A stretch of 64,000 nucleotides of DNA, taken from NCBI RefSeq assembly GCF_014202495.1, contig NZ_JACHHA010000001.1, forward strand, positions 471,259 through 535,258, given 5' to 3'. Made by a program: the position numbers and the translations under genes. Of this stretch, positions 30,300 through 39,302 are shown piece by piece. The notes under the pieces were generated by a model. That model saw nothing but the letters and a program-made list of their open reading frames with translations, searched no databases and had not been told where the DNA came from. Numbering within the stretch: position 1 is the first letter of the stretch; the number at the start of each line of letters is the position of its first letter. The DNA is from Cerasibacillus quisquiliarum. GTDB lineage: Bacteria; Bacillota; Bacilli; Bacillales; Amphibacillaceae.

Positions 30300-31012
30300 T
30301 TCTTATACCCTCCTAACACTTGCCCCGTTACTTCAAAATAAATGCCTTCGATTCCTGGAAAAGTAGTCTGCTTATACTTCTTTTTCAAATCACTCATTGT
30401 GCCTTGTTCCATAATTTTTCCATTTTGTAAAATCAGTATGGAATCAAACAAATCTTCAAAACCTGCAATCTCATGGCTAATAATTATGAATAAACGATCT
30501 TGGTGTATTTGATTTTTTATAAATTCAGCAAGGACTTGTTTCCGTTGCAAGTCTAAAGTTGCAAAAGGTTCATCAAGAATGATGATTTTTTTATTTAATA
30601 AAAATGCCAGAATAATAGAGAGTGTTTTTTGTTGTCCGCCTGATAGATTTTTTATAAGCGTTTGTTCAAATGATGAAACATTCAATAATGTGTAAAGTTC
30701 ATTGATATCGTATGGATTTACAATTAGACGTTGGAATAATTGGATGACCTCTCGTACTTTTAAATGTGGATAACTATTAAAAAATTGATATTGTAAAGCG
30801 ACGATGTCCGATACATTAGTGGATGAGTTATGCCACTGAATTGAACCACTTTCATATCCCTCATCACCTGCAATACATTTTGCTAAAGTAGATTTCCCAG
30901 CACCATTTGCTCCGAGTAGTAAATAACATTTTCCTTCTTCAAATGTTGCTGAAACTTCGTCCAAGACAGTATTGGTGTCATATTTTTTTACAAGGTTTTC
31001 TATTTGCAGCAT
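30296..31012 (-). CDS. ABC transporter ATP-binding protein of the ECF operon
   Basis: ATPase of 238 aa and first gene of the operon. Walker A is GANGAGKST near residues 34-42; the Q-loop is in VALQYQFF; the signature is LSGGQQKTLSIILA; Walker B is IIILDEPFATLD; the H-loop is in IIISHEIAG. A 30-residue C-terminal tail follows. The ATG at 31012 is preceded by AAAGGAGAC. Substrate unknown; similar ATPase-permease pairs with ECF sigma factors act in peptide toxin export or self-protection. Confidence 0.88.
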   Translation of the reverse strand: MLQIENLVKKYDTNTVLDEVSATFEEGKCYLLLGANGAGKSTLAKCIAGDEGYESGSIQWHNSSTNVSDIVALQYQFFNSYPHLKVREVIQLFQRLIVNPYDINELYTLLNVSSFEQTLIKNLSGGQQKTLSIILAFLLNKKIIILDEPFATLDLQRKQVLAEFIKNQIHQDRLFIIISHEIAGFEDLFDSILILQNGKIMEQGTMSDLKKKYKQTTFPGIEGIYFEVTGQVLGGYKK

Positions 31013-31588
31013 ATTATTTGTCTCCTTTCTATTTTGGTCTTCACTAACTATACAAACGACGAAGAAGAAACGTTCAATTTAATTTTAAAAATGAATAAAG
31101 AGCCTTGATTTTTAAATTTTTAGTACATATAATGAGATACAATTATAGGTGTTACAGCGAATATTTGAAGAATTTAAAAATCAAAATGCTAATGATAGAA
31201 ATATATTGGAAGAGCAACGGTTAGAAGATGTGTAAATAGAATGGTGGAGAGGAACACTATGCGGTTTATTTTGAAGACCCAGATCGAATAAAAGTTGAAT
31301 TGGTAGCGCCTCACTAGGATAAATGAAATACTTCAACTATAGAAAATATACCTTCAACACCATATAAAAAAGCTTCCAAAACAATATATCGAGAAGCATG
31401 ATTACTAAGCTGTTTCTTAGATGAAAAACATTTCAGAAAATGTATAATGATATTAAGCTATATTCAACAAAGAAAGGTCATATAAATTCCTATAGTGAAT
31501 GTATGAGTAAAGAGGTGAGATAAAAGTAAAGGGTGGTATCTTAAATTAGTTTTTGTAATATTATAATATCGAGCGGAGGAATCGAAAA
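31013..31588. other. Divergent intergenic region with remnants
   Basis: It separates the minus-strand ABC/ECF operon from the secreted-protein gene. It contains the VOC-family fragment (see next entry) and a short frame near 31143-31235 (LQRIFEEFKNQNANDRNILE, then EQRLEDV and a stop) of unknown origin. A GAGCGGAGGA ribosome-binding site at its right end serves the next gene. No other signal is recognised. Confidence 0.4.
31240..31317 (+). pseudogene. C-terminal fragment of a VOC/glyoxalase-fold protein
   Basis: A 25-codon frame without a start reads EEHYAVYFEDPDRIKVELVA and ends PH-stop. It is the typical C-terminal strand pattern (YAVYFxDPDGxxxEL) of vicinal-oxygen-chelate proteins such as glyoxalase and dioxygenase relatives. 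The rest is lost. Confidence 0.6.
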
Positions 31589-32272
31589 ATGAATAAAAAG
31601 CTTTTAACTGTTTTAGTTATTGCTTTAATCGCTACTGCGCTTAAATTGCCTTCCTATGATGCCGAAGAATCGGATAAACAAACTGAATTAGACACACAGA
31701 GGATCGTTATATCAAATGATAAAGCAGATAAGCATCAAGAAATCACGAATGAAGAGCTAGAAGATCTGACATTAATAGCTGAAAGTGAAGGGATTACTTT
31801 AGAGGAAGCGATTGAGCGTTTCGGTTGGCAGAGTGATTTTGTCCGTGTAGCGAATGATCTAGAAGAAATTTATCCTGATACATTTACTGGAGCTACTTTC
31901 AATGAAAATAGAGGAGCATGGTTCGGATTTAAAGGAGAGATTCCTAAAGCAGCCATTGATTTAGTGAATCAATTACCTGGTCATAGCGAGATCGTAGGTC
32001 GAATTGGTTATTCTGAATCGGAATTGGAAAAAGAACGAGACATTATTCACGATAAGGTTTATCAGCTTGATAACATTGTAGATGTTAGTAGCCATTATGA
32101 TATCGGAAACGGTGTTATTTTAGTCGAACTTCAATTAATAGATTCTTTATCACCTCATGAACGGAAACAAATCATGGAAAAACTCATGCAAATTCAACCA
32201 AAAAGCAAATCCATCTCTGTTGAATATGAATTAGTTGAACGGCTCGAAAGTGGAAATGATAATGATATATAA
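31589..32272 (+). CDS. Hypothetical exported protein (227 aa)
   Basis: An N-terminal hydrophobic segment (about 4-20) is followed by an acidic, glutamine- and aspartate-rich linker, so it is probably secreted or membrane-anchored. The centre contains LTLIAESEGITLEEAIERFG, WQSDFVRVANDLEEIYPDTF and AWFGFKGEIPKAAID. This general pattern is reminiscent of exported bacterial proteins annotated near trypsin-like proteases or as prodomains, but I can not name a family. GCGGAGGA supports the ATG. It stands alone between gene remnants. Confidence 0.65.
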   Translation: MNKKLLTVLVIALIATALKLPSYDAEESDKQTELDTQRIVISNDKADKHQEITNEELEDLTLIAESEGITLEEAIERFGWQSDFVRVANDLEEIYPDTFTGATFNENRGAWFGFKGEIPKAAIDLVNQLPGHSEIVGRIGYSESELEKERDIIHDKVYQLDNIVDVSSHYDIGNGVILVELQLIDSLSPHERKQIMEKLMQIQPKSKSISVEYELVERLESGNDNDI

Positions 32273-32290
32273 AAGTTAAATTAACTTTAA

Positions 32291-32500
32291 GAAACCGGAA
32301 TAAGTCATGTAGCCCGCTTTATTAAAGAACGATTCGGTCCGTATTACCTTTGGGCACAAGCATTTTTTATGATGTATGTGAATGATAAGTCGGGAATGTT
32401 TTTCGTGCCGATGACACAGTTTTTATTGGTTACTAGTGGGAGTTTTATTTTATTCTTTGCTCTTGGGTTATTTACATTTTTTCGGAAATCAATTTCTTGA
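32291..32500 (+). pseudogene. C-terminal membrane-protein remnant
   Basis: A frame of 69 codons without a start codon reads ISHVARFIKERFGPYYLWAQ and later TQFLLVTSGSFILFFALGLF before TGA. Two hydrophobic segments look like the end of an integral membrane protein. Family unknown. Confidence 0.45.
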
Positions 32501-33072
32501 ATAGCATAGCAAGTGATTTTATTTTTTTATATAGATGAAAGCGGGATGTTGAAAGGCATCTGAAATGAAATAAGCGGAGAAAGTTTTGAGGATCTCCGCT
32601 GTTTTATTTCCTTATATTTTTATAGATCTGACGGTGTTTTATGTTTTGCCCAACGGGGCACCATCCATTATATACAAGTCTGATTTATCGAAGTGTATTA
32701 CATTGGATTGACAGCTTCAATGCGTTATAAGTCTCTCTTAATAAAGCGTACGACTCGTTGCTGAGTCTCATTTAGTGCTTTTTGCCATTCATGTAAGGCG
32801 GTTACATGTTTTTTCTCTAAGGTTTTTACTAACCCTCGAATGGCAACGGTATGTTCTTCTTAATGCTTCCAAAACTCACACTCATCTAATACCCTTAAAG
32901 GCATCTGATTTCCATAATAAAATTGCATATCTCAATATCATCCCTATTTATGATTTCTTTTAAGCTGTATTCACAGATCAAGAGGAGTATGAATGAACTT
33001 GTTTTGTCAGGGAAATTGCTTGCCCCCATGTCCGCATTATCACCAGAAAAGCACCCCGTTCTGTGAGCGGAA
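32501..33072. other. Intergenic stretch with a decayed gene
   Basis: Apart from the minus-strand remnant at 32697-32928, no gene is found. A hairpin-like AAGCGGAGAAAG ... CTCCGCTGTTTTATTT at about 32572-32610 may act as a terminator for something now lost. Short inverted pieces near 33040-33072 (CCCCGTTCTGTGAGCGG) are not convincing. Confidence 0.35.
32697..32928 (-). pseudogene. Decayed minus-strand gene (possibly DUF2935-like)
   Basis: From ATG at 32928 the frame reads MQFYYGNQMPLRVLDECEFW and KH, then TAA, then continues in phase as EEHTVAIRGLVKTLEKKHVT and ALHEWQKALNETQQRVVRFI, followed by another stop. The single TAA sits where a glutamine codon would suit. The text resembles helical Bacillaceae proteins annotated as DUF2935, but I hold this lightly. 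It is inactive through at least two stops. Confidence 0.5.
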
Positions 33073-33729
33073 TCAGTGATGGGCTTGATGCATATACGTC
33101 CAGTTGTTTGAATCGATGAGTTCGTCTATTGTAACTTCTAAATCTCCACCTAGATAGACGGTATTTCCCTCCATAGCAATAACCATGGCTTCGATGACAG
33201 GGTCACTATCATTTTTTTGGTATATATCACCGATTTTCGGTGTTCGTGATTCAGGCATAAATGTGTCTTTTGTACGCTCTTGATGGGCGTCATCAGAATC
33301 AGGAACTTGTTTATCAATAATCGTAGCATTTTCGGCTAGTCCAGGTTCCATCACCCAATATTCATGATGCTTAATGCCATTTGATTTATGACTGATGATT
33401 CCTTCTTCTTCAATGATAGAAACCATTTCAATCGCATGGAGATAATGGCGGTCAAGTGAATCAGGGCGTGGTTTAATGACTAAAATATAGTCCCCAACTT
33501 TTGCTCGTACATCCTTGTTTAGAGTATAGCGCGTATGATTACATACAAAACTGTCGAGATGTTTTGGTTTATATAAATCAATTTCTTTAGCTGTCGCGAG
33601 TTGTTGCTCTAAATCTTCCAGGCGAATAAGGTGAACGGATTGTCTATAAAAGGGTTTCACTGAGTAAACTTTGTGTAATTTGTTTTGATAATATACAAAT
33701 TGTCCTTTTCTGACATTAATCAGTTTCAT
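33073..33729 (-). CDS. Conserved-looking hypothetical protein (218 aa)
   Basis: Soluble protein with no signal peptide or membrane segment. The N-terminal half is strand-rich (RKGQFVYYQNKLHKVYSVKP; VGDYILVIKPRP) and is reminiscent of small beta-barrel domains; the C-terminal 40 residues contain GDIYQKNDSDPVIEAMVIAM and a short acidic end. I do not recognise the family. It lies 17 bp downstream of the BCCT transporter on the same strand, so the two probably form one transcript. Confidence 0.7.
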   Translation of the reverse strand: MKLINVRKGQFVYYQNKLHKVYSVKPFYRQSVHLIRLEDLEQQLATAKEIDLYKPKHLDSFVCNHTRYTLNKDVRAKVGDYILVIKPRPDSLDRHYLHAIEMVSIIEEEGIISHKSNGIKHHEYWVMEPGLAENATIIDKQVPDSDDAHQERTKDTFMPESRTPKIGDIYQKNDSDPVIEAMVIAMEGNTVYLGGDLEVTIDELIDSNNWTYMHQAHH

Positions 33730-33746
33730 TGTGATGTTCCCTCCAT

Positions 33747-35261
33747 TTAAAATACTTTCCTATTTTTCTTTATAATTTGTTCGTCTTTTAATCCTTTATG
33801 AAGAGAGATCATGATGAATATTAAAATAAACACAAACGGAAATGCAGATACAATGGATGCTGTTTGTAAAGCATTCAAACCACCTGACCATAGTAGAACC
33901 GCAGCAGCTGCGGCTTGGACTAATCCCCAAATGATTTTAACGTGTAAAGGAGGATTTAGCATGCCATTTGTTGTCTGCATGCCGATTACAAACGTTGCAG
34001 AATCCGCTGATGTAACAAAAAAGGAAGCGATTAGTATAATGGATACAATTGTAGCGATTGTACTTAGAGGTAAATGCTGTAATGTCGCAAATAGTGCAAT
34101 TTCCGTGTTTTCTCCAAAATTCATTGCTTCCCAAATACCACCTTCACCAAACATTTCAATATGAATACCTGTACCACCAAAGATTGAAAACCATAACGCA
34201 CAGAATAACGTAGGAACGGCTAATACCCCGAAGACAAACTCTCGAATAGTCCGGCCTTTTGACACTCGAGCAATAAATGTACCAACAAATGGAGACCAAG
34301 CAATCCACCAAGCCCAATAAAAAATGGTCCAACCTTGAATCCACTCACTGTTTTCCTGATCAAAAGGTGATAGCCGGAAGCTCATCCGTGGCAAGTATTC
34401 TACATAATTACCTAAGGATGTTGTAAAAAGGTTCAATAAAAATGTCGTCGGTCCCATGAATAGGAAGAAAAGCATAAGCAAGATAGCCAAAACAATATTG
34501 GCATTACTTAACCACTTAATTCCTCTCCCAAGTCCTGAAATAACCGATAACATGAATAAAATGGTCACTGCTACAATGATAATCAATTGGGCTATGAATC
34601 CATTCGGAATGTTTTCGTTTAGAAAATGAAAGCCACCATTTATTTGAATTGCCCCAAGACCTAAGGAAGTAGCAACACCAAACACTGTTGCAAAAACGGC
34701 AATCGTATCAATTATTTTACCGATCGGACCGTTGATACGATCTCCGAGTAAAGGATAAAAAATAGCACTGATTGTTCCAGGAGCCTCTTTTCTAAACTTG
34801 AAAAAAGCTAGTGCTAAGGCGATAACAGCATAAATACCCCATGGATGTAAACCCCAATGAAAATAGGAAAACCTCAATGCTGTTTCTGCTGCTTCAGGAT
34901 GATTGCCGATATGATAAGGAGGAATGTAGAAATGTGAAATCGGTTCAGCGATGCTCCAAAACACAAGACCTATTCCCATCCCAGCACTAAAAAGCATAGC
35001 AAACCAGCTAAATGTACTATATTCAGGTTCATCATCGTCTTTACCTAGTTTTACATGACCATATTTTGAAAAGGCCAGAAAAATAGCAAATAAGAGGATA
35101 GCACTTGCGGTAATTAAGTAGAACCAACCAAATTTCTCTTGTAAAAATGTTTGGGTTGCTGTCGAGACTTTTTCGAGATTATTCGGAAGAAATGCTCCCC
35201 ATAATATAAATAATATGGCAAGTGTGATTGAAATAAAAAAGACTGGACTTATTTTTCTCAA
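33747..35261 (-). CDS. BCCT-family transporter (glycine betaine/choline type)
   Basis: Sodium-coupled betaine-choline-carnitine transporter with 12 membrane segments, 504 aa. Diagnostic stretches are GMGIGLVFWSIAEPISHFYI and the TM8 segment WTIFYWAWWIAWSPFVGTFI, whose tryptophans form the trimethylammonium-binding box. Closest in type to OpuD of B. subtilis; substrate specificity among betaine, choline and carnitine cannot be fixed by eye. TTG at 35261 is the start because AGGAGG lies just before it. It imports compatible solutes, fitting a salt-exposed lifestyle. Confidence 0.92.
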   Translation of the reverse strand: MRKISPVFFISITLAILFILWGAFLPNNLEKVSTATQTFLQEKFGWFYLITASAILLFAIFLAFSKYGHVKLGKDDDEPEYSTFSWFAMLFSAGMGIGLVFWSIAEPISHFYIPPYHIGNHPEAAETALRFSYFHWGLHPWGIYAVIALALAFFKFRKEAPGTISAIFYPLLGDRINGPIGKIIDTIAVFATVFGVATSLGLGAIQINGGFHFLNENIPNGFIAQLIIIVAVTILFMLSVISGLGRGIKWLSNANIVLAILLMLFFLFMGPTTFLLNLFTTSLGNYVEYLPRMSFRLSPFDQENSEWIQGWTIFYWAWWIAWSPFVGTFIARVSKGRTIREFVFGVLAVPTLFCALWFSIFGGTGIHIEMFGEGGIWEAMNFGENTEIALFATLQHLPLSTIATIVSIILIASFFVTSADSATFVIGMQTTNGMLNPPLHVKIIWGLVQAAAAAVLLWSGGLNALQTASIVSAFPFVFILIFIMISLHKGLKDEQIIKKNRKVF

Positions 35262-35830
35262 AGTTTGTTCCTCCTGTGGATGATATAACAAATATATGGA
35301 CAAGACGATTAACTTATAAAGGAGTAAATGATGTAAAAAAAGCATTATTATGATTATCCTGCACTGAAATCATAGATAAATTCATGATTAATGAGTGCGT
35401 AAGAAAATTGAGAAGGAAGTGTATATGATCACTTGTAGCTAGTTTTTTTAGACGGATTAAAAAATATAGTATGAGATGAAGATAAAATAACAAAAAAACG
35501 GATATCCCGAAATAAGACACCCGCTTTGAGTTTTGTGAATATAGGTCCTGTTAAATGATGTCTCTTCATATTATTCGATATTTCCCTTACTCATATTGAT
35601 ACGAAGATAAGACCTAAGTAGCGTTATTTGTAGAAGAGATACGTACATGTGGTATAAAATGAGGCATATACCCATCATATATATCAAAATAAAAGCCATC
35701 TATTAACACAATAAAAGTTTTTGTTTACCTTCATAGACTCTTTACAATCATATGACCCATTCTAATAGGAATCAGATTTCAATCATGCTACTATGGAAAT
35801 ATCATTTAAATTCGTAAGAGGGGTTTTTAC
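35262..35830. other. Long divergent intergenic region
   Basis: 569 bp between the BCCT and TSUP genes. On the minus strand CGGGTGTC can pair (with G-U) with GGATATCCG before a T7 run at about 35488-35520, a possible attenuator or stray terminator upstream of the BCCT gene. No ORF with a ribosome-binding site is seen. Confidence 0.4.
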
Positions 35831-36646
35831 TTGGTTTACTTAATAAGTTTATTAGCAGGTATAATTGCTTCCTTTATTGGAAGCTTAGTCGGATTGGGTG
35901 GTGGAATGATTTTAATTCCACTCTTATTAGCACTTCATGAACATCATCCAGGTTTTGCTTGGGCAACGCCACATACGATTGTTGGGATTTCTTTGTTTTT
36001 AATTGTTTTTACAGCGCTCTCATCGACCATTTCTTATCTTAAACAACAACGTGTTGATAAGAAATCGGGGCTTCAATTTTTACTAGGTAGTATTCCAGGA
36101 GGGATATTTGGTTCATGGCTTAACCAGTTTGTTCCCGCAGAGAAGTTTACGTTATATTTCGGTTTACTAATGATAGTTATGTCATTGTTATTATTTATTA
36201 AACGACAAGAACAGGCACGACCAATGATTACGACTGGTTCAAAACGCGTATTTACGATAAATGGAGTGGAGTACCAATATGCTGTGAATAAGTGGTTCGC
36301 TATATCCATATCATTTATTGTCGGAGTATTATCTGGTTTATTCGGTATTGGTGGCGGAGCGATTATGGTGCCGACAATGATCCTCTTATTCGGCTTTCCA
36401 ACACAAATAGCAACAGCGACATCGATGTTTATGATTTTTTTTGTTAGCTTATTTAGTGCGACGACACATGTGTTTTTAGGACATATTGATTGGCAATATG
36501 TATTTATTTTTATTCCAGCAGCATGGATTGGTGGCAAATTAGGTGCATATACAAATCAAAAATTAACAGGAAATGCGGTTCAGTGGATTTTAAGGATTAT
36601 TCTTATTTTAGTAGGATTTCAATTAATTATAGAAGGGTTGAGCTAA
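35831..36646 (+). CDS. TSUP/TauE-family membrane permease (YunE-like)
   Basis: TauE/SafE (TSUP) family permease of 271 aa with about eight membrane segments. The two family repeats are obvious: GSLVGLGGGMILIPLLL in the first half and GLFGIGGGAIMVPTMIL in the second. Members export or import sulfite, sulfonates or related anions. The start is TTG after AGAGGGG. Followed by yunD, yunC and yunB, the same order as in B. subtilis. Confidence 0.9.
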   Translation: MVYLISLLAGIIASFIGSLVGLGGGMILIPLLLALHEHHPGFAWATPHTIVGISLFLIVFTALSSTISYLKQQRVDKKSGLQFLLGSIPGGIFGSWLNQFVPAEKFTLYFGLLMIVMSLLLFIKRQEQARPMITTGSKRVFTINGVEYQYAVNKWFAISISFIVGVLSGLFGIGGGAIMVPTMILLFGFPTQIATATSMFMIFFVSLFSATTHVFLGHIDWQYVFIFIPAAWIGGKLGAYTNQKLTGNAVQWILRIILILVGFQLIIEGLS

Positions 36647-36658
36647 GGTGATCGAAAG

Positions 36659-38062
36659 ATGTTAGAACATATTCACATTTATTATACGAATGATTTTCAT
36701 AGCCATTTTTCACAATGGTCACGTGTAGCGAACTTTTTAAAAGTAAAGAAAATCAAACATCAAATAGATGGTGAATCACATTATCTTATTGATATAGGTG
36801 ATCATATGGATCGGGTACACCCCATCACAGAGGCGACTATGGGAAAGGCAAATGTCGAACTACTGAATGATTTAGCTTATGATGTTGTCACTTTTGGTAA
36901 CAATGAAGGGATTACATTAGCTCGAGATGATTTTTTTGATTTATATAAAGAGGCAGAGTTTGATGTCGTTTGTGCAAATCTACATAGTAATGATGGGCCC
37001 GAACCGGATTGGTTAAAACGATATACAACATTTCAGTCAGTCGGTGGCGTAAAAATTGGCATGATAGGGTTAACAGTACCTTTCAATGACTTTTATCATT
37101 TATTAGATCTCCATGTGGAATCACCATTTGCAACACTCGAAAAATATATAAAAAAGGTAAAACAAGAAGTCGATTGCATTATATTGTTATCACATCTTGG
37201 TATTTCGGTTGATCGAAAAATTGCGAAACAGTTTCCAGAAATTGATGTCATTATTGGTGGTCATACACATCATTTGTTTAAAAGTGGAGAGTTGGTACAT
37301 GAAACCCTTATAACGGCAGCTGGGAAAAATTGTTACTATGTTGGTGAAGTGCATCTTACATGGGATCATCAAATAGATGAGCTTTCTCATAAGGAAGCTT
37401 TTGCGACAGATGTATCACATATTCCTAAAGATTTAGCTACAGAAGAAAAGCTTCATCAATTAGATGTCAAAGCACGAAATATATTAGAAAAAGATATCGT
37501 TTATTTAAAAGAACCGTTGGAAGTGAGATGGTTTAGAGAAACAAAAATTATGCAACAATTAACTAATACTGTGAAAGAATGGACAAATGCGGATGGAGCG
37601 ATGTTGAATGCAGGACTATTGTTAGAAGACTTTCATTCTGGATATATTACTTATGGTGATATACACCGTATTTGCCCGCATCCCATTAATCCATGTGTTG
37701 TCAGTATTTATGGTAGTGAATTAATCAAGGTTATCCATAAGACATTGAGCCGTTCATTTACTGAAATGAAATTGAAAGGATTTGGCTTTCGCGGAGAAGT
37801 TCTAGGAAAAATGATTTACTCTGATATCGCCTTTTCATCGATAGAGGATGAAATGGAAGGCTTCATCATATCCGATGTTACGATTGGTGGGAGAAAAGTA
37901 CAAGAAAATATGACATACAATATTGCAACGGCTGATTCGTTTACATTTGGTGCATTATTACCTGAAATATCACAAGCGAAACAGAAAACTTACTTCTTAC
38001 CGGAATTTTTACGGGATATTCTTTTAGAAACATTAGTGACTTATTATGGTGCAGATGATTAA
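36659..38062 (+). CDS. yunD: Metallophosphoesterase / 5'-nucleotidase family (YunD-like)
   Basis: Cytoplasmic two-domain protein of 467 aa. The N-terminal calcineurin-like phosphoesterase domain shows all metal-binding motifs: NDFHSH, IGDHMDR, FGNNEG, LSHLG and GGHTHH. The C-terminal half is a 5'-nucleotidase C domain. It has no signal peptide, unlike surface 5'-nucleotidases. It follows yunE by 12 bp. The natural substrate of YunD is not known to me. Confidence 0.92.
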   Translation: MLEHIHIYYTNDFHSHFSQWSRVANFLKVKKIKHQIDGESHYLIDIGDHMDRVHPITEATMGKANVELLNDLAYDVVTFGNNEGITLARDDFFDLYKEAEFDVVCANLHSNDGPEPDWLKRYTTFQSVGGVKIGMIGLTVPFNDFYHLLDLHVESPFATLEKYIKKVKQEVDCIILLSHLGISVDRKIAKQFPEIDVIIGGHTHHLFKSGELVHETLITAAGKNCYYVGEVHLTWDHQIDELSHKEAFATDVSHIPKDLATEEKLHQLDVKARNILEKDIVYLKEPLEVRWFRETKIMQQLTNTVKEWTNADGAMLNAGLLLEDFHSGYITYGDIHRICPHPINPCVVSIYGSELIKVIHKTLSRSFTEMKLKGFGFRGEVLGKMIYSDIAFSSIEDEMEGFIISDVTIGGRKVQENMTYNIATADSFTFGALLPEISQAKQKTYFLPEFLRDILLETLVTYYGADD

Positions 38063-38078
38063 GTGTATGAACAGTTCG

Positions 38079-38124
38079 CTCCCCTTTGTCATATAGTGTG
38101 TATTATGATAAAGGGGGATTTTTT
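38079..38124 (+). promoter_or_regulatory. Terminator-like hairpin containing the yunC ribosome-binding site
   Basis: CCCCTTTGTCATA (38081-38093) pairs with TATGATAAAGGGG (38104-38116), 13 bp with one G-U, followed by GATTTTTT and then ATG. The Shine-Dalgarno sequence AAAGGGGG lies in the 3' arm. Confidence 0.75.
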
Positions 38125-38427
38125 ATGATAACAATTAATCCACTTGATGTAGAAGGTATCATTTTTACAGCGATACGTGTTGAATTACCAAGAACGAATT
38201 TATTGATTATTGCAAATGAAATTGGCTATATCATGTGTGCTGCATTAGACGTTAACGTCTTAAATGAGCGGCTAAAAGAAAGACATGTGATTGCTGGCAG
38301 GGCAAATGGTGTTCGAACAATTGATGAGTTGTTACATGCACCGTTGGAGATGATAACAGATGCTTCAAAGGAATATGGTTGGGAAGTTGGTATGAATGGA
38401 AAAGACGCATTGTTAAAAATTGCATAA
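38125..38427 (+). CDS. yunC: DUF1805 protein YunC
   Basis: Soluble protein of 100 aa, DUF1805 (YunC) family. The conserved central stretch is NEIGYIMCAALDVNVLNERL, and the C-terminal part carries GVRTIDELLHAP. The cysteine in YIMCAALD is typical. ATG at 38125 is preferred over the upstream in-frame ATG at 38086, which would begin inside the hairpin region. No function is established. It lies between yunD and yunB as in B. subtilis. Confidence 0.88.
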   Translation: MITINPLDVEGIIFTAIRVELPRTNLLIIANEIGYIMCAALDVNVLNERLKERHVIAGRANGVRTIDELLHAPLEMITDASKEYGWEVGMNGKDALLKIA

Positions 38428-38437
38428 ATTTTCTTCT

Positions 38438-38478
38438 AAACCCCCGTAAACAAGCATAGTTTGAGTTAAGGGGGTTTT
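38438..38478 (+). promoter_or_regulatory. Terminator-like hairpin containing the yunB ribosome-binding site
   Basis: AAACCCCC (38438-38445) pairs with GGGGGTTT (38470-38477), with an inner AAAC/GTTT pairing. AAGGGGG, the Shine-Dalgarno sequence of yunB, lies in the 3' arm; ATG follows at 38483. Confidence 0.7.
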
Positions 38479-38482
38479 AAAA

Positions 38483-39259
38483 ATGCGCAAACGACCACGA
38501 TTTAAATCACGAACACCACCTCCGATGAGTCAGCTTTTATTCATTTCTTTTCTCTTTGTTATGATAAGTACATTTCTTAGCATTTGGTATATCGATGCAA
38601 AAATAAAGCCTGTCCTAATGGATATTGCTAAAAGAAAGACAACAGAGTTTGCTACTCGAGCAATTAATTCAGCTGTTAAATTTGCTGAAAATTATACGTT
38701 TGATCAAATTGCCCGTACCATTACAGACGATAATGGAAATGTATCAATAGTTGGGTGGGATTCGTCAGTTGTTAATAAAATTAATCGAGCAGCTACAGAC
38801 CGTGTTGAGGAATTTTTTCGTAGTATGAATCGTGGAGAACCACCAAATTATGAAAATCCGTTGAGTGAACCGAAAGTTTATGGTGATACGGTCGATGAAT
38901 TAGTGGAAAAGGATCCGACAGTTGTAGAAATACCGATTGGTCAAGCAACAGGAAATGCCATTTTAGCTAATTTAGGTCCAAAAATTCCAGTAAATTTAGA
39001 ACTGATTGGAAGTGTGCGCACGGATATTAAAGAAGAAAGAGAAGAATTTGGTATTAACAATGTATTTGTTACATTATATGTTCTCGTAGAAGCAGATGTA
39101 CAAATAATCGTACCGTTTACAACGGAAGTAACGACTGTAAAAACGCGAATTATGATTGACAAACATTTAGTTATGGGGCAAGTACCGAATTTCTACGGTG
39201 GTGGAAATAAGGGGCCATCAATTGCTGTTCCGAAAAAGGACTTGCAAGATTTACCTTAA
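38483..39259 (+). CDS. yunB: Sporulation protein YunB
   Basis: 258 aa with a basic N-terminus and one membrane segment (about 14-34, SQLLFISFLFVMISTFLSIW), then an exported domain. The family text KRKTTEFATRAINSAV, DQIARTITDDNGN and PFTTEVTTVKTRIMI is well kept. In B. subtilis yunB is expressed in the mother cell and affects spore formation. Presence supports a spore-former. Confidence 0.9.
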   Translation: MRKRPRFKSRTPPPMSQLLFISFLFVMISTFLSIWYIDAKIKPVLMDIAKRKTTEFATRAINSAVKFAENYTFDQIARTITDDNGNVSIVGWDSSVVNKINRAATDRVEEFFRSMNRGEPPNYENPLSEPKVYGDTVDELVEKDPTVVEIPIGQATGNAILANLGPKIPVNLELIGSVRTDIKEEREEFGINNVFVTLYVLVEADVQIIVPFTTEVTTVKTRIMIDKHLVMGQVPNFYGGGNKGPSIAVPKKDLQDLP

Positions 39260-39271
39260 TATGTGTATAAT
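39242..39271 (+). promoter_or_regulatory. Probable promoter of the lysine-riboswitch transcript
   Basis: TTGCAA (39242-39247) and TATAAT (39266-39271) at 18-bp spacing overlap the end of yunB, about 30 bp before the aptamer. Confidence 0.55.
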
Positions 39272-39302
39272 AACATGTAATAAATTAAATATATTACCTT
39301 AT

